A DNA stretch of 64,000 nucleotides from Ichthyophis bannanicus. Taxonomy: Eukaryota; Chordata; Amphibia; Gymnophiona; Ichthyophiidae. The notes under the pieces were generated by a model. That model did not search any database, was not told where the DNA came from, and saw only the letters and a list, made by a program, of their open reading frames with translations. Positions 20,488-33,218 of this stretch are shown here, in pieces. Position numbers and translations under genes: made by a program. The DNA is taken from contig CM066041.1 in the NCBI GenBank assembly GCA_033557465.1, positions 157,889,532 to 157,953,531 of the forward strand. Reading direction: 5' to 3'. Within the stretch, counting starts at the first letter, position 1. Every line of letters starts with the position of its first letter.

Positions 20488-23404
20488 TTTATATGAGTTC
20501 CCAATGAGAACATGGCCAGACAGATGGGACACACATTTGTTATACATGTGAACAGCTTGGACACTTACAATGAAACTGTCCTCAAAATCGGAAACCCTGC
20601 ACCTCAACAGTCCTCTGCTCCTGGAGTGCTGCAAAAGGCAACTTTTACCCCAGTATATCAACATTCATCCAGAGAACTATGCAGCTGATGCATGGGAATT
20701 GGATGACTACTTCTGCATCTGAGCCTAATGCCTCAGGGAGATTTGGAGGCTAGGCTAGGAGAATCTATCCTTACATTTTTAGTTGATACCAGAGCTACTA
20801 CTTCCACACACTGTCTTCAAGACCTGCCTGCCATTTATCAAGCCCAGATGGTGCATTGTGAGGGCTTTGAGAGCAAGGTGATTCCAGACTGATTGACTTG
20901 AATCTTTACACTTGCAGATTGGACAAAATGTGTACCCCACTACCTTCCTTGTAGGGGAAACTTTGCCAGTAAATCTTTTGGGTCAGGACTTTCTAGCCTC
21001 ACCCTGTCCTGGTTAGATGGACAACTGTTGTTTTTTTTTAACAGAAGTCAGCACCATTCATCCTGCTCTTTCTCAGCTCCCTTCAACCCTATGGGTGACA
21101 CTATGTTCTAATATTGCTACACTTTCTATTCCACCTATGAAGATCCCCTTGAAACTCGGAATTCAGCTTACTCAAGCAAAATCCTCTACCAGCAGCTGCC
21201 AATGAAGGAGTTCATCCTGCTATTGAAGACTTTTTGAAACAAGGTGTCATTTTTCCTACATGTTCACTGTGCAACACTCCAATCCTTTCTGTGCTAAAAA
21301 GCAGATGGTAAGACTTACAGATTTGTGCAAGGTTTGCAAGCAGTCAGTAATGTTATTTTGCCTATTTTTCCTTTGGTACCTAATCCCCATGACAACTGGA
21401 CACAGATACCCCAGGGGCCGCTTGATTGACAGTCATGGATTTAAGCTCTGCCTTTTTCTCAGTCCCCATAAGTAAAGAGAGCCAGTATTTATTTGCTTCC
21501 AATCTGAGGACACCCAGTACACATCGACTACCCTGTTCCAGGGATACACTAGTCCTGCTTATTTTTCACAGGCTTTGCTATCTGCTCTACAGAATGTCAG
21601 ACTTGATCATTCCTCTGTGGTTCAATATGTAGATAACTTACTTTTGTGTTCACCTAATTATGAAACCTGTTTATCAGATTCTTTGTTATTGCTAACACAT
21701 ATTGCTGGTTTAGGATTGAAAGTTAATCTATCAAAATTACAATTTATATTGAAATGTGTTACTTTGTCTTCCTCTGGCTGATCTGTCACTTTGGCTAGAT
21801 TGAGGCCAATTCTTTCCCTGCTACCCCAGCTTTGCTGTGCTGCTTCTTGGGCTTCTTAATCTTTTGCAAGTGATGGTTGGCAAACTTTTCAGACCTTACT
21901 GCTCCACTCTATGTTCTTCTTGGTAAGGATGGCCCCGTGGGCCTTATTGTTCCTACATTACCCCAGTGGGAAGTTTTCTTGGCAATAAAATCAGCGCTTC
22001 TCAACACTGTTTGGCTTTCCAGATTACTCGCTGCCATTCAAACTGTATGTTGCTACTTCTGTGCTTTCTGCTACCTGTGTGCTTTTGCAGGCTTTTCCCC
22101 ATAGGTCTGAAGCCTGTAGGATATTTCTCTTGCCGATTTGACCTTGTTACTCTGGCTTACCATCCTGTCTTCAAAGTCTTGTGGCAGTTGCCTTTGCAAT
22201 TGAAGCTACTGACCTTTTGGTTTTACAGCACACTCTTCAGGTCTCTGTTTCTTATTCTGTTTCTAGAGTGTTTAACATGACCAAGACAAAGCCTTTGTCC
22301 TCCTCTCGGCTCCTAGCTCTTGAACTTACTATTTCTCAACCTCATGCTACTCTGCATACCACCCCTATTTGCAATATCTCTACTCTTCTGGCTCCCCTAG
22401 CAGACCTTGCTGAAGATGACAGCACACATGATTGCTATGAAACTATTTTAACTTCCTCTTGGGCCAGGCCTGAACTTTCTCCTGTCCCTTTGCCTACACC
22501 TGATGTAACTTTATTTGTAGATGACTGTGCCTATAGTGATGAAAATAGTATATTTTGTGTTGAGTATGCTGCTGCTACTACTACTGATGACACTGTATTA
22601 GAAGCTGCTTCTCTGCCTTTTGCTAGTACACAATTAGCTGAGGCGTTTGCACTTATTTGTGCCTTGAAACTTTCTCCATACCTTGTGGTGAATATTTATA
22701 CAGACCATGCAAATGGCTTTAGGCATTTGTGGGACTCTGGAAACATCTGGGCTCAGTAGAGGTTCTTGACTTCTGCTAATAAACCTATTACATATGCTGA
22801 ATATATTCATTGTTTACTTCAGGCTGTGCTGCAACCTGTGCAAGTTGCAGTTCTGAAATGCAAAGGACATTCCCCTGCTGGAGACTTTAGGGCAAAGGAC
22901 AATCTTCTTGCGGATCAAGAAACCCAGCAAGCTGCCCTTTGTGCATCAGTGTCCCCAATGTTGCTGTACTTAAAGCTATATAACATGATTTTGTTTTCCC
23001 TCTCATCTCTCTGGCAGCATTATCAGGACAGTCCCCTGGAAATCCAGATTCTATGGATATCTTTGGGTGCTACATGCAATTCCCAAGGCTACTGGAAAAA
23101 GAATCATCTTCTCATTTGTCCAGACAACTTACTATTTCCCCATGCTGTTTTTCTACATCATTAACTCCACCTATCAACTGCAGCCATGCATCATGCCTTT
23201 TCTGTTTTGTGGTGCCACCCCAATTTTCTTTCTGTGGCACAGGCAGTCTTTACTTGTTTGGACTGCTCAAAGGCTGGCAGAGGGGGTACCCCCATACAGG
23301 TTGCTGCTGCTTTTCCCCACCCATCAGGACCCTTTTTGATTTTACAACTTGACGGGGAGGTAGTACCTGCTAGTTATCACTTGCATTTTTCAGAATGGGT
23401 GAAA
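20488..23404 (+). mobile_element. Endogenous retrovirus pol relic, first part
   Basis: Decayed plus-strand retroviral sequence in several frames with many stops. In order: a nucleocapsid/protease-like stretch; a protease active-site relic LVDTRATTS (about 20780), where the usual Gly is Arg; RT with TVMDLSSAFFSVPI (about 21430) and an active-site relic YVDN (21626-21637); RNase H with LFVDDCAY (about 22515), TQLAEAFALICAL and a KCKGHSPAGDF block; and an integrase zinc-finger-like Cys pair (about 23250). The sequence stops at DIRS-B and integrase resumes at 34765. No LTR is visible, and the 5' side is taken by DIRS-A. Class is uncertain (gamma/epsilon-like). Non-functional. Confidence 0.75.
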
Positions 23405-23692
23405 AGCAGTTACTCACCTGTAACAGGTGATCTCCAGGAACAGAAGGAATTTAGTCTTCTCACATATGGGTATCGTCGGTACCGACAGAGCCTGCGTGGG
23501 AACGCTCCCCAGCATCCAATTAGAAAGCTTTTGGGAGCATCCCACAGCACCTGCGTGCTGCCTTCCCACTTTGCCCAACTGCCTCTCTCCAGTTGAGTTT
23601 TAAAGCTGAGAGAGACAGAAAGGAAAGAGAGATACAACTCCTAGGGGAGGTGGGTGGGTTGTGAAGACTAAATTCCTGCTGTTCCCGGAGAT

Positions 23693-23750
23693 CACCTGTT
23701 ACAGGTGAGTAACTATGCTATCTCCAGGAACAAGCAGGAATGTAGTCTTC
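23693..23750. repeat. DIRS-B internal complementary region
   Basis: ATCACCTGTTACAGGTGAGT, then AACTATGCTATCTCCAGG and AACAAGCAGGAATGTAGTC: this is the reverse complement of the element's right end (…CTGGAGATA) followed by its left end (GCA..GTTACTCACC). It lies between the left inverted repeat and the recombinase stop. Confidence 0.8.
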
Positions 23751-23876
23751 ATCTATGGGGACTCCCTAGCTACAGCTGCCAGGGAGAAACTCCAGAAGTT
23801 GTATGCCCGTGCGAAAGGGCTCCACTTCCCCCCATGGATCTCTGGCATCCTACCGGGAAAGGTGGGTAGGTGTTGA

Positions 23877-24935
23877 TTAAGTATGGAACAGGTGCTGTAG
23901 AACAGCCTGATCAGACAAGGCATCCCAGCAGGAGTCCTGGTCTAAGCAGTAATGGACTGTGAAGGTATGAACCGAGGCCCATGTAGCTGCTCGACAGATG
24001 TCGTCAATAGACACAGAGTGTAAATGAGCCATTTAGGCTGCCATAGCTCTCACATTGTGAGCTGTGACATGGCCTTCCAGAGAAAGGTTCTTACTCTGAT
24101 AGGCAAAAGAAATACACTGTGTAATCCAATTGGATAATGTTCTCTTGGAGACTGGAAGTCCCAAATGAGAAGGATCAAAAGCAACAAAGAGCTGGGAAGA
24201 CTTTCTATGTTGCTGTGTCCTTTGTAAGTAAAAGGCAAGTGCTCTTTTACAGTCCAAAGTATGAAGATTCCTTTCTGCATTTGAAGCATGAGGCCTTGGA
24301 AAAAATACAGGGAGGTAAACCGCCTGGTTTAAATGAAAAGGTGAGACCACCTTTGACATAAAGTGTGGATAAGGACTACCTTATCATGATGGAACCTCAT
24401 GTAAGGAGGATCAGCAACTAATGCTTGCAATTCACTGATGCGACGTGCTGATGTGATTGCAATGAGAAAGATAACTTTCCAGGAAAAGAATTTCAAGGAG
24501 GTAGTAGCTAAAGGTTCAAAAGGCGGCTTCATGAGCTGCCCAAGAACCAGATTCAGGTCCCATGCCACTGGAGGTGGGCTAATGGGAGGCTTAGTCAGAA
24601 GAAGGCCCCTCATAAATCTCGCTATAAGAAGATGAGAGGAAATAGGTTGTCCATTTAAAGGCTTTAAAGAAGCTGAAATAAGACTAACTCAGTAAGAGTC
24701 CATTTAAGTGCTAAGTCCTGCATTAGATAAATGAAGGAGATATTCCAGTAATGATTCCAGAGGTATCGCAGAGGGGTGAAGACCCTTTTGCGAACGCCAT
24801 ATGGAAAACCTTTTCCACTTGAAAGCATAAGAACGTCTTGTGGAAGGTTTCCTGGAAGCACAAAGAACATCCCTTACTTGTTGAGAAAGGTTAAGACCAT
24901 GAAGGTCTAGGCTCTCAGCAACCAGGCCCTGAGAT
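23877..24935 (-). pseudogene. DIRS-B tyrosine recombinase, frame-broken
   Basis: Reading leftwards: SRKPSTRRSYAFKWKRFS, ESLLEYLLHLSNAGLS, a frame change near 24700, then MKPPFEPLATTSLKFFSW, IAITSARRISELQALVADP (first catalytic Arg block intact), KVVSPFHLNQAVYLPVF, LHTLDCKRALAFYLQRTQQ, SKRTLSNWITQCISFAY and VTAHNVRAMAA (HxxR intact). A stop follows at about 24033, and the catalytic-Tyr region lies beyond it in the same area (about 23955). The ORF ends with TAA at 23877-23879. It would join circular DIRS DNA to the chromosome; two or more frame breaks prevent that here. Confidence 0.85.
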
Positions 24936-26720
24936 GCAGAGTGAGGATTGGGATGCCACAACATCCCGTCTTCCTGAGACAGGAGATCTGGAGCAGATCC
25001 TAACTCCAGAGATGGAGCTTGAGAGAGATGCAGGAGCAGAGGATACCACACCTGCCGTGGCCAATGTGGAGCTATGAGAATCATGTCTCTCTGAAGCTTG
25101 AATAGGGTCTTAGGAATTAGGGGAATGGGTGGAAAGGCATATAGGAAGTTCTGACCCCAATGGAGGAGGAGGAAAGCATCCCTGGCCTGAGAACCTTGAG
25201 CCTGAATTCTGGAACAGAACCGGGGAAGCTGGCATTCAACGGACTTGCAAAGAGGTCTATGTCCAGAGTTCCCCAAATTCGAAAACATTTTGCTACCTGG
25301 TCTGCATGAAGAGACCATTCGTGTGGAAGCAGAACTCGACTGAGTCTGTCTGCCCAAGAGTTTTGAATACCTGGCAGATACACCATAAGGAGATGAATCT
25401 GATGCTCTCTGGCAAGGGCCCATAGTCGCAAAGCAACAGAGAGCCTGTTCCTCCCTGCTTGTTCAGATAGAACATAGCTACTTCATTGTCCGTCTGAATT
25501 AGGACCGTCTTGTAGCTGAGCTGGGTATGGAACACTCGAAGAGCAAGGAAGATTGCTCTGAGTTCTAGGAGATTGATATGTAAGTGGGTCTCCTGTGGAG
25601 ACCAAGTGCCTTGGGTAGAGAGATCTTGCAGATGAGCTCCCCAACCCACCTGTGAGGCATCTGTTGTTAGAGTGACCTGGGGTAGGGGTTGCTGGAAAGG
25701 GGACCCCAACAACAGGTTTTGGGTTGATTGCCACCATTGTAGAGACAAAATAAGGCGACTTGTGTTTGCTATTTTGTCTGATAGGCAGCCTGATGCCTGA
25801 GTCCACTGAGTGGATAGAGTCCATTGGGCTGCTCTCATATGGAGGCGAGCATAGGGAACCATGTGCACGGTAGATGCCATGTGGCCTAGTAGTTGTAACA
25901 TTTCCCGAGCAGTGAGATGAGTTTTTAACACTGTCTGGGAGGCTAACTGCACAATGCGAAGGCAGCGGGTCTGTGGAAGATAGGCCCTTGCTTTTCTGGT
26001 ATCCAGCAGAGCTCCTATAAACTCTAGCGACTGTGGGAGTTAGGCTGGATTTTGGGATGTTTATGACCAGGCCCAAATACTGAAGGATACGCATTGTGCA
26101 ATATAGGGAAATTCTGGCCTCTGACTCTGATGGGGCTCGAATGAGCCAGTCGTCTAAATAGGGGAAGACGAATATCCCTAGAGTGTGGAGAAATGCTGCC
26201 ACTACAGCCACGCATTTCGTAAACACCCTTGGTGCTGAGGCCAGGCCAAAAGGAAGCACCCTGTATTGGTAGTGCTTTCCTTGAAAAAGAAAACAAAGGA
26301 ACCTTTGGTGAGTTGGAGGATGAGAACATGAGTGTGCGTATCCTTGAGATCTAGAGAACAAAGCCAATCCAGACTCTGAAGGTATGGCAGCAGAGTTCCC
26401 AGAGAAATCATCTTGAATTTCTCTTTGAACAGGAATTTGTTCAGTTCTCTGAAGTCTAAAATGGGTCTGTGTCCCCCTGTTTTCTTTGGAATAAGGAAAT
26501 AAGGGGAGTAAAACCCTGTACCCTGTTGGGAAATGGGTACGTCTTCTATTGCCCCCTGGGCAAGAAGTAAACTGACCTCTTGACTCAACTGAGTGTTGAG
26601 AGAAGCCTGAGAATTGAACTGTCTTACCACTGTAGGAGGGGGCATGTTGAAGAAATGAAGCTTGTACCCCTCTCTTACAATGGAAAGAGTCCATTCATTC
26701 TTCTGCTGTTATCTGCCCCC
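24895..26720 (-). pseudogene. DIRS-B reverse transcriptase-RNase H-MT-like region
   Basis: RT: GTGFYSPYFLIPKKTGGHRP, LDFRELNKFLFKEKFKM, LDWLCSLDLKD, HYQYRVLPFGLASAPRVF and FVFPYLDDWLIRAP (YLDD intact near 26150). RNase H: VTLTTDASQVGWGAHL, LLELRAIFLALRVF, IQTDNEVAMFYLNKQGG and WADRLSRVLLPHEW. MT-like tail: DAFLLLHWGQNFLYAFPPIP and MILIAPHWPRQVWYP. The pieces lie in three frames (breaks near 26280, 26050 and 25300), so it is not translatable as one protein. The last part overlaps the recombinase frame. Confidence 0.85.
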
Positions 26721-26809
26721 ATCTGGGTGCAAAATGACACAACCTTCCTGGGATGGTGGAAGGCTCTGGCCCGTTCAGGGCCAGGAAGGCCAAGTTCTCT
26801 AGATGGGAG

Positions 26810-27869
26810 TCAAAGCCCCTGTGGAAGCTGAGTCTGCTGGGCCGTTTGAGGCTTAGCAGTCTTTGATTTCCTTTGCTTTGGGGGCTGCTGTCCCTTTCGG
26901 GCGGACTGACCTGCAGAATGCACCTGCTGGGTATAGGAGGAGTAAAACCTCTTCTTTTTAGAGAAGAATGGTTTCTTGTAGGATTTTCTCCTTGCAGGAT
27001 CAGCTGTAGCCTTGGATAGTCTATCCAAAGCGGTGTTATCAGCATCCAGCTCATTAGCTTTCTCTTGCCAATTTTTGCCAAAGAGATTTTCGACTGTACA
27101 AGGGATATTCCCCAGTTTGTCCTGTACCCAGAGTTCTAAGTCAGATGCCTGGAGCCAGGCAATCCTACGAGCCCCTATGGCAATGGCAGAGGTTCTGCTT
27201 ATGCACTCAAAAGCTGCACGATTAACAAACTTGGAAACATCCTGGGCATGTTTGACAAGTGTAAGATAATCCTGCCTTTTATCATCAGGAAGGAGAGGGC
27301 TCATAAGCTCTAGATCTCCTGTAACCTCTTTAAGGAACATTCCCATATATAAGATGTAGGAACTAATCCTGGCAGAAAGCATAGAGGCCTGGAATGTTCG
27401 ACACCCAAAGGCATCAAGAGTCCTACATTCACGTCCTGTAGGATTAGATGCATGTCTTTTTGCACTCCTGATCCTTCTCATAGCTGACTCCACCACTATG
27501 GAGTGGTGTGGCAACTGAGTTTTTTGAAATCCAGGACAAGGAGGCACTCGATACATGGTATCCAGCCTACGGGAATGAGGAGAGGTGGTAAGAGGTGTTT
27601 CCCACATTCTTAACATGAGATCATGCAAGATCTCATGAATAGGCAAAGTAGCCGCTTCCTTGGGAGCTTTAGGATATTGTAAAATCTCCAACTCCTTTGC
27701 CCTGGGCTCTGTCTAAGGAGCCACTGTGATGGAAAGACCTCTAGCCACCTCCCTGATGAAATCCTGAAAGGATATATCCTCTGGAGGAGACATCCTACAT
27801 TTTGGAGAAGAAGGCTCCTCAGAGAGAAGTACTCAGGCATCGACAGAGCTGTCAGAATCCTCAGAGTCA
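26810..27869 (-). pseudogene. DIRS-B Gag, C-terminal part (cut by DIRS-C)
   Basis: A 293-codon open stretch (27691 to 26810) holds the conserved Gag body: AATLPIHEILHDLMLRMW, RVPPCPGFQKTQLPHHSI, VVESAMRRIRSAKRHAS, CRTLDAFGCRTFQASM, ISSYILYMGMFLKE, ARRIAWLQASDLELWVQDKL and ENLFGKNWQEKANELD, then a Lys/Gln-rich tail. No classical retroviral capsid motif is recognised. The N-terminal third lies on the other side of DIRS-C at 33626-34372. A stop upstream of 27691 separates the small remaining block near 27720-27869. Confidence 0.8.
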
Positions 27870-28166
27870 GCGTAGTTACTCACCTGTAACAGGTGTTCTC
27901 CAGGAGCAGCAGGAATCAGTCCTCACATATGGGTGACGTCGGCACCGACGGAGCCCTTGCGGAGCAATTTTCCCCAGCTTTCAAAGAAAGCCTTTGGGAA
28001 TTGCAGCGCGCATGCGCGGTCCTCTTCCCGCCCAAGGGTGCCATCTTGCTCAGTCAGATGACATAGCTAAAAGACAGCAAAAATTAGCAAAAACGAAAGT
28101 ATATAACTGCAACTCCAAGGGGAGGAGGGAGGGTTGTGAGGACTGATTCCTGCTGCTCCTGGAGAA

Positions 28167-28233
28167 CACCTGTTACAGGTGAGTAACTACGCTTTCTCCA
28201 GGACCAAGCAGGAAGTCAGTCCTCACATATGGG
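28167..28233. repeat. DIRS-C internal complementary region
   Basis: CACCTGTTACAGGTGAGTAA then CTACGC matches the reverse complement of the element's left end; TTTCTCCAGGACCAAGCAGG then AAGTCAGTCCTCACATATGG matches the reverse complement of its right end. The two meet between 28192 and 28193. Confidence 0.9.
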
Positions 28234-28371
28234 ACTCCCAAGCTTCAGGCTACCGGAGACCCCAAGCACAAAAATGAGCTCCCTCAAGGTCAGTAGCACA
28301 GAAGGAAGGAATCTTCTCTGAATATGTCTCCAACCGGTAGCCCAACATCCGGGACGGAGGGTAGGAGTTGC

Positions 28372-29450
28372 CTATACCTCGAAGAGGTTACGGAGGACTG
28401 CCTGTCCGAAAGCACTGTCCCTGCGGGACTCCCTCTCCAGGCAGTAATGGGCTGCAAAAGTCTGGCTTGAAGACCAAGTAGTGGCCCGGCAGATGTCTGC
28501 CAATGGAACACAGCGGAGGTAAGCTACCGACATAGCCTTCGCCCGAACACGATGAGCTGTGACTCTACCTTCCAGCACGAGGCCGGCTGCCTCGTAAGCC
28601 CAAGCGATACAGTCCGCAATCCAGATGGACAGAGTACGCTTGGAGACAGGGAGCCCCAACTTGTTGGGGTCATAAGACACGAAGAGCTGAACAGCCTTTC
28701 GGTGCTCCCGCGTACGGTCAAAGTAGAAGGTCAACGCCCTTCTACAGTCCAGGGTATGCAGGACCATTTCAGCTCGGCTGGAGTGTGGCCTGGGAAAGTA
28801 GGTCGGAAGTACCACCGCCTGGTTGATGTGAAAAGGGGAAACCACTTTGGGAAGAAATTTAGGGTGAGTCCGTAGGACTACCCGGTTCTTGTAGAACCTA
28901 GTGTAAGGAGGATCAGAAACCAGGGCCTGCAGCTCACTAACGCGTCTAGCAGAAGTGAGGGCTACCAAGAACAAGGTTTTCCATGAAAGAAAACGTAGCG
29001 GACAGGTAGCCATAGGCTCAAAAGGCGGACAGGTAATCCGCTGCAAGACCACATTAAGATCCCAGTCCGGGGCTGGCGGGCGCAAAGGTGGCTTAAGGAG
29101 AAGGAGGCCTCTGAGAAACTGAGCCACCAGAGGGTGGCTGGAAAGAGGTCTACCATCCACCGGCATGTGATGCGCAGAAAAAGCACTGAGGTGGACCTTG
29201 ACCGAGTTGGACTTAAGTCCAAGGTTAGAGAGAGAGAGCAAGTATTGCAAGACCACTGATGCTGAACAGGAGAAAGGATCTTGAGACTGCTGAGTACACC
29301 AGACGGAGAACCGACGCCACTTGAGAGCGTAGGCCTTTCGGGTGGAGGGCCTCCTGGAGGCCAAGACGACCTCCTCCACATCTGGAGGTAGCTGCAGAGG
29401 AGCAAGGACTACCCTTTCAGCAGCCAGGCCATCAGATGAAGGGACCGGAG
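28372..29450 (-). CDS. DIRS-C tyrosine recombinase (open)
   Basis: The recombinase domain (about 355 residues) is the C-terminal part of a 958-codon open frame that starts at 31248. It has SRRPSTRKAYALKWRRFS, GLKSNSVKVHLSAFSAHH, the Arg block ALTSARRVSELQALVSD, DPPYTRFYKNRVVLRTHPK, LHTLDCRRALTFYFDRT, the HxxR motif in TAHRVRAKAMSVAYLR, and the nucleophile in FAAHYCLERESRRDS (Tyr codon at 28444-28446). All R-H-R-Y positions I can place are present and the frame is open to the stop. The true start is unknown, because the upstream 600 codons overlap RT-RNase H in a different frame. It may be made by internal initiation, frameshifting or splicing. Confidence 0.85.
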
Positions 29451-31260
29451 ATTGGGGTGTAGGAGAGTCCCCTGATCCTGCGACAGGAGGTCGGGCTGAA
29501 ATCCCAGTGGAAGAGGAGTGTCTACCGCTAGCTGCATCAGAAGCGGGAACCAAGGTTGTCTCGGCCACCGGGGAGCCACTAGGATCATCGATGCTTTGTC
29601 TCTGAGAACCTTGAAGAGCGTCCGAGACACCAGTGGCATGGGAGGAAAGGCATACAAGAGGCCGGTGGACCATGGAATTAGAAAAGCATCCGCCGCTACC
29701 CGGAGAGGATGCGGCTGTCGAGAGCAGAATCTGGGCAGCTGCCGGTTCAGAGGACTGGCAAACAGATCCATGGTGGGGAGGCCCCTCCTGAGAAAGATCC
29801 GCTGAAGCACCAGCGGATCCAACCTCCACTCGTGTGGCTGGAGGATCCTGCTGAGCTTGTCGGCCAGGTAATTTTCTTGACCTGGGAGATAGACAGCCCT
29901 GAGGAGGATGCCCTGGCGGACTGCCCAAGAGCATAGCCGTTGCGCCTCCTGACAGAGGAGGAAGGAGCCTGTTCCGCCTTGTTTGTTTACGTAGAACATG
30001 GCAACCTGGTTGTCCGTCTGTATCAGCAACGACTGGTGGGACACCAGGTGAGAGAAGGCTTTGAGCGCTAGGCGGATGGCTCTGAGCTCCAGGAAGTTTA
30101 TCTGTTGAGCAGACTCCCAAGGAGTCCAAAGTCCTTGAGTACATGACCCTTGGCAATGTGCTCCCCAACCCAGGAGGGAAGCATCGGTCGTTAGGACCTG
30201 AGAATGCGGAGGGGACTGAAAAGCCACTCCTAGCACTAGGTTGGGTAGATGAAGCCACCATCGCAGAGAGGAGACCAGCTGGTCGGAGATCTGCACAGAG
30301 TCTGCTAGGCTCCCCGTGGCCTGATGCCATTGATTGCGAAGGCACCACTGCGCAGGACGCATGTTCAGTCAGGCATTGGGGGTCACATGGACTGTGGAAG
30401 CCATATGGCCGAGCAGTCGCAGAAAGTGCCTGGCTGAGACCAGCGCATTGCTGTGAAAGTGGCCGGCGAGATCCATGAGCCGCTTGGCCCTGTCCAGAGG
30501 GAGGAAGGCCCGCGCCTGAAGTGTGTCCAACCTGGCGCCGATGAACTCGAGATTTTGAGAGGGGAGCAAAGTGGACTTTGCGAAGTTTATGACAAAACCC
30601 AAGTGCTGGAGCAGAGCCACAGTGCGATGAGTGGCTTGAGCGGCCTCTGGTGAAGATGGGGCTCTGATGAGCCAGTCGTCCAGGTATGGGAACACAAACA
30701 GACCTTAAAGTCTCAGATAAGCCGCCACCACTGCGAGGCATTTGGTGAACACCCTGGGTGCGGAGGATAGGCCAAAGGGCAGCACTCTGTACTGGTAATG
30801 ATTTCCTCCCACAACAAATCTGAGATATTGTCTGTGGTCCGGATGAATGAGGATATGAGTATACGCATCTTTCAGATCCAAGGAGCATAGCCAGTCTCCC
30901 TGCTGGAGGTAGGGCAGCAGGATTCCAAGGGTAAGCATCTTGAACTTTTCCTTTGCAAGGAACTTGTTGAGGTTTCGCAAGTCCAGGATGGGTCTGAGGC
31001 CTCCTGTTCTTTTTGGAATCAGGAAGTACCTGGAGTAAAACCCTTGGCCCCTCAGGTGGTGGGGCACCGGTTCCACGGCTCGTTCTTGAACAAGACTTGC
31101 TAACTACTCCTGAAGGAGTAAGTCCCTGTGCAAAGGTAGTCTGGGAGGCTCCCCTGGAAAGTAGGAGGGAGGTACCTGGTGAAAGTGAAGAAGATAGCCC
31201 TTTTGAACTATGTGAAGTACCCAGGTATCTGTGGTGATGTTGGACCACCTTTGGGCAAAG
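29409..31260 (-). pseudogene. DIRS-C reverse transcriptase-RNase H-MT-like region
   Basis: RT: GQGFYSRYFLIPKRTGGLRP, LDLRNLNKFLAKEKFKM, DWLCSLDLKDAYTHILIHP, YQYRVLPFGLSSAPRVF and, after a stop at about 30705, LFVFPYLDDWLIRAP (first part of the active site intact). RNase H: VLTTDASLLGWGAHC, FLELRAIRLALKAF, IQTDNQVAMFYVNKQGG and LADKLSRILQPHEW. The MT-like tail MDLFASPLNRQLPRF, DAFLIPWSTG and MILVAPRWPRQPWFP ends at the stop 29409. Two nonsense codons break it: CAA to TAA before GLFVFPY, and one after VTPNA at about 30366. Otherwise all parts stay in one frame. Confidence 0.88.
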
Positions 31261-31323
31261 TGGACCAGCCGGCCTCCTGTGCTGAGAGAAACCAGCTGAG
31301 GGGGAGAGGCTATGCTGAGGAAG

Positions 31324-33218
31324 TCAAAACCCCCCACCCTGCTGAGCAGGGGCCGGTGGTGCAGGCTTGGGGGCTTGCTGCCTACGGGACCCATTACCCC
31401 GTCCCTTGGCCTGCTTTCCCTGTGAGGGAGCTGCTGAGGCCTGATACTGAGGGTAGTATTTATAGGCAACACCTTTCCTCGGGTAAAAGGGCTTTTTCCC
31501 CGAGGCCTTCTTCTTTTGAGAAGGGGCAGAGGTCTTCCTTGAGAGACGAGTCCTGGTGAGAGTCTCCGTCTCGATTTGTGCAGCCTTCTCATCCATGGGC
31601 TTGCCAAAGAGGTTATCACCTCGGCAGGGGACATCGACCAACTTGTCCTGTACCTAGGGCTCGAGGTCGGACGTCTGAAGCCAAGCCTGGTGGCGTCCAC
31701 CGATGCCGGCCGCAGCTACACGAGCCGAAGCCTCAAAACCATCATAGGCTGCTCGAGATATAAACTTGGAGCACTCCCGAATACCAGTAGACAAGGTTTG
31801 GAACCTCTGCAAAGGTTCGTCGGAGAGACCAGCAGAGAACCCGGCTATTTCCTTAGCCAGGTCTCGGAGATACATGCCCATGTAGAGCTGGTAAGTCTGG
31901 ACTTGACAAGCAAGCATAGAGCCCTGGAAGCACTTCCTACCGAGGGCATCCAGGCTTCGGGCTTCCCTACCAGGGGGCACCGAGGAGTGCATTTTTTGAC
32001 TCTTAAGTCTATGCATGGCCGATTCCACCACCATGGAATGGTGCGGTAGTTGTGCCTTTTGGAAGCCGGGGCTCTTGCGGACTCGATAAATGGAATCGAC
32101 CCGCTTGCTTAACACCGGCGACGACGCCGGGCTCTCCCACTTGCGGAAGAGAAGTCGTTCCAGCATCGGAGGAACCGGTACAATAAAGGCCTCCTTCGGG
32201 GGAGAGTCATATTGGAGGGCATCGAGTTCTTCGACTCGAGGTTCCTCCTCGGGATCTGCGGGGAAGGCCAAGGCCTTGGCCATATCCCTCACGAAGTCCG
32301 AGAACCGGGTATCCTCCGGGGGGGACCGTCTCCGAGGTTCGGACTCGGGGGAGTCCGAAGGGACACACCGAGTCCGAAAGGAACCAGGTGACTCTTCGTC
32401 CTCAGATTCCCAGGCCGACTCGAGCGGCTCCGGTCGGGCGGGCACCGATGCTATCCGCTCCGATGCCGAGGGAGTCAGTGTCGACGACCTCGGTCCCGAA
32501 CGGGAGGCCGAAGGAGACCTCGACCGAGGATCGACTCGAGCCCTCATGGACTCGAGGATCGGCTCGGTCTCCGGGGTCGATTTGGAGGTCGACGTCCCGG
32601 CGGTCAGGGCAGAAACACCGGCGAGGCCAGCGATCAATACCCGCTGCTGGTCCATGAAGGCAGTCAGACTGCTCTCCAAGGCCGTCAACCTGAGTCCGAG
32701 CTCAGGAGACCCAGCAGCCCCCGACTCGGGCCCGACGTCGGGTCCTTCGGAGGCGAGTCAACGAGGACAACAGTACTCACGTGAGCGGGCAAGTCCACCT
32801 CGAGTCGAGGATGTTTTGACGGCCTCTCCATCTCCGAGGACCCGGGATGGGAATCGGGGCTATGCGACCTGGCCCTCGAGGAACCAGGAGCGTCCACCGA
32901 TCCCGCCCTCGCGGGTTTCTTCTTCCGATGATGTTCCCGGGTAGGAGACCCCCGTTCAGAGGAACTTCGACGATGCTCAGGACCAGAGTCCCGAGATGTC
33001 GAAGCCTCTGACGAGGTCCGAGCCCGGCCGGAGTCAGAGAAGATACGCTCCCGCTGATGCTGCAGACTCCTCAACGCTTTTGAGGACATTTTGCCGCATG
33101 GCCCACAGATCATGGAGTCATGATCGGGTCCGAGGCAGCGGAGGCAGAAGTCACGAGTGTCTGTAAGAGACATGAGTTTCTTACAGAGATCACACTTTCT
33201 AAAGCTGCTGGCAGCCAT
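31324..33218 (-). pseudogene. DIRS-C Gag, with frameshift and nonsense codon
   Basis: ATG 33218 opens MAASSFRKCDLCKKLM, SLTDTRDFCLRCLGPDH and CGPCGKMSSKAL, a Cys/His zinc-binding module. A Ser/Arg-rich, phospho-protein-like region follows, then a frame change near 32690, a short helix (MTALESSLTAFMDQQR) and the conserved body SPPEDTRFSDFVRDMAKAL, MLERLLFRKWESPASS, SPGFQKAQLPHHSMVVESAM, QTYQLYMGMYLRDLAKE and ECSKFISRAAYDGFEASA. TGG to TAG after SDLEP (about 31652) breaks it. The tail NLFGKPMDEKAAQ... is basic and ends GGGF. The DNA is very rich in CpG and TCGA motifs. Confidence 0.85.

Noticed and set aside
20488..23404. A functional retrovirus
   Set aside because: Many stops and frameshifts, altered protease and RT active sites, no LTRs seen, and split by an 11-kb insertion.
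32090..32944. Plus-strand open frame of 284 codons (and its twin near 59608-60225)
   Set aside because: Antisense shadow of the CpG-rich Ser/Arg part of DIRS gag; low-complexity, no domain.
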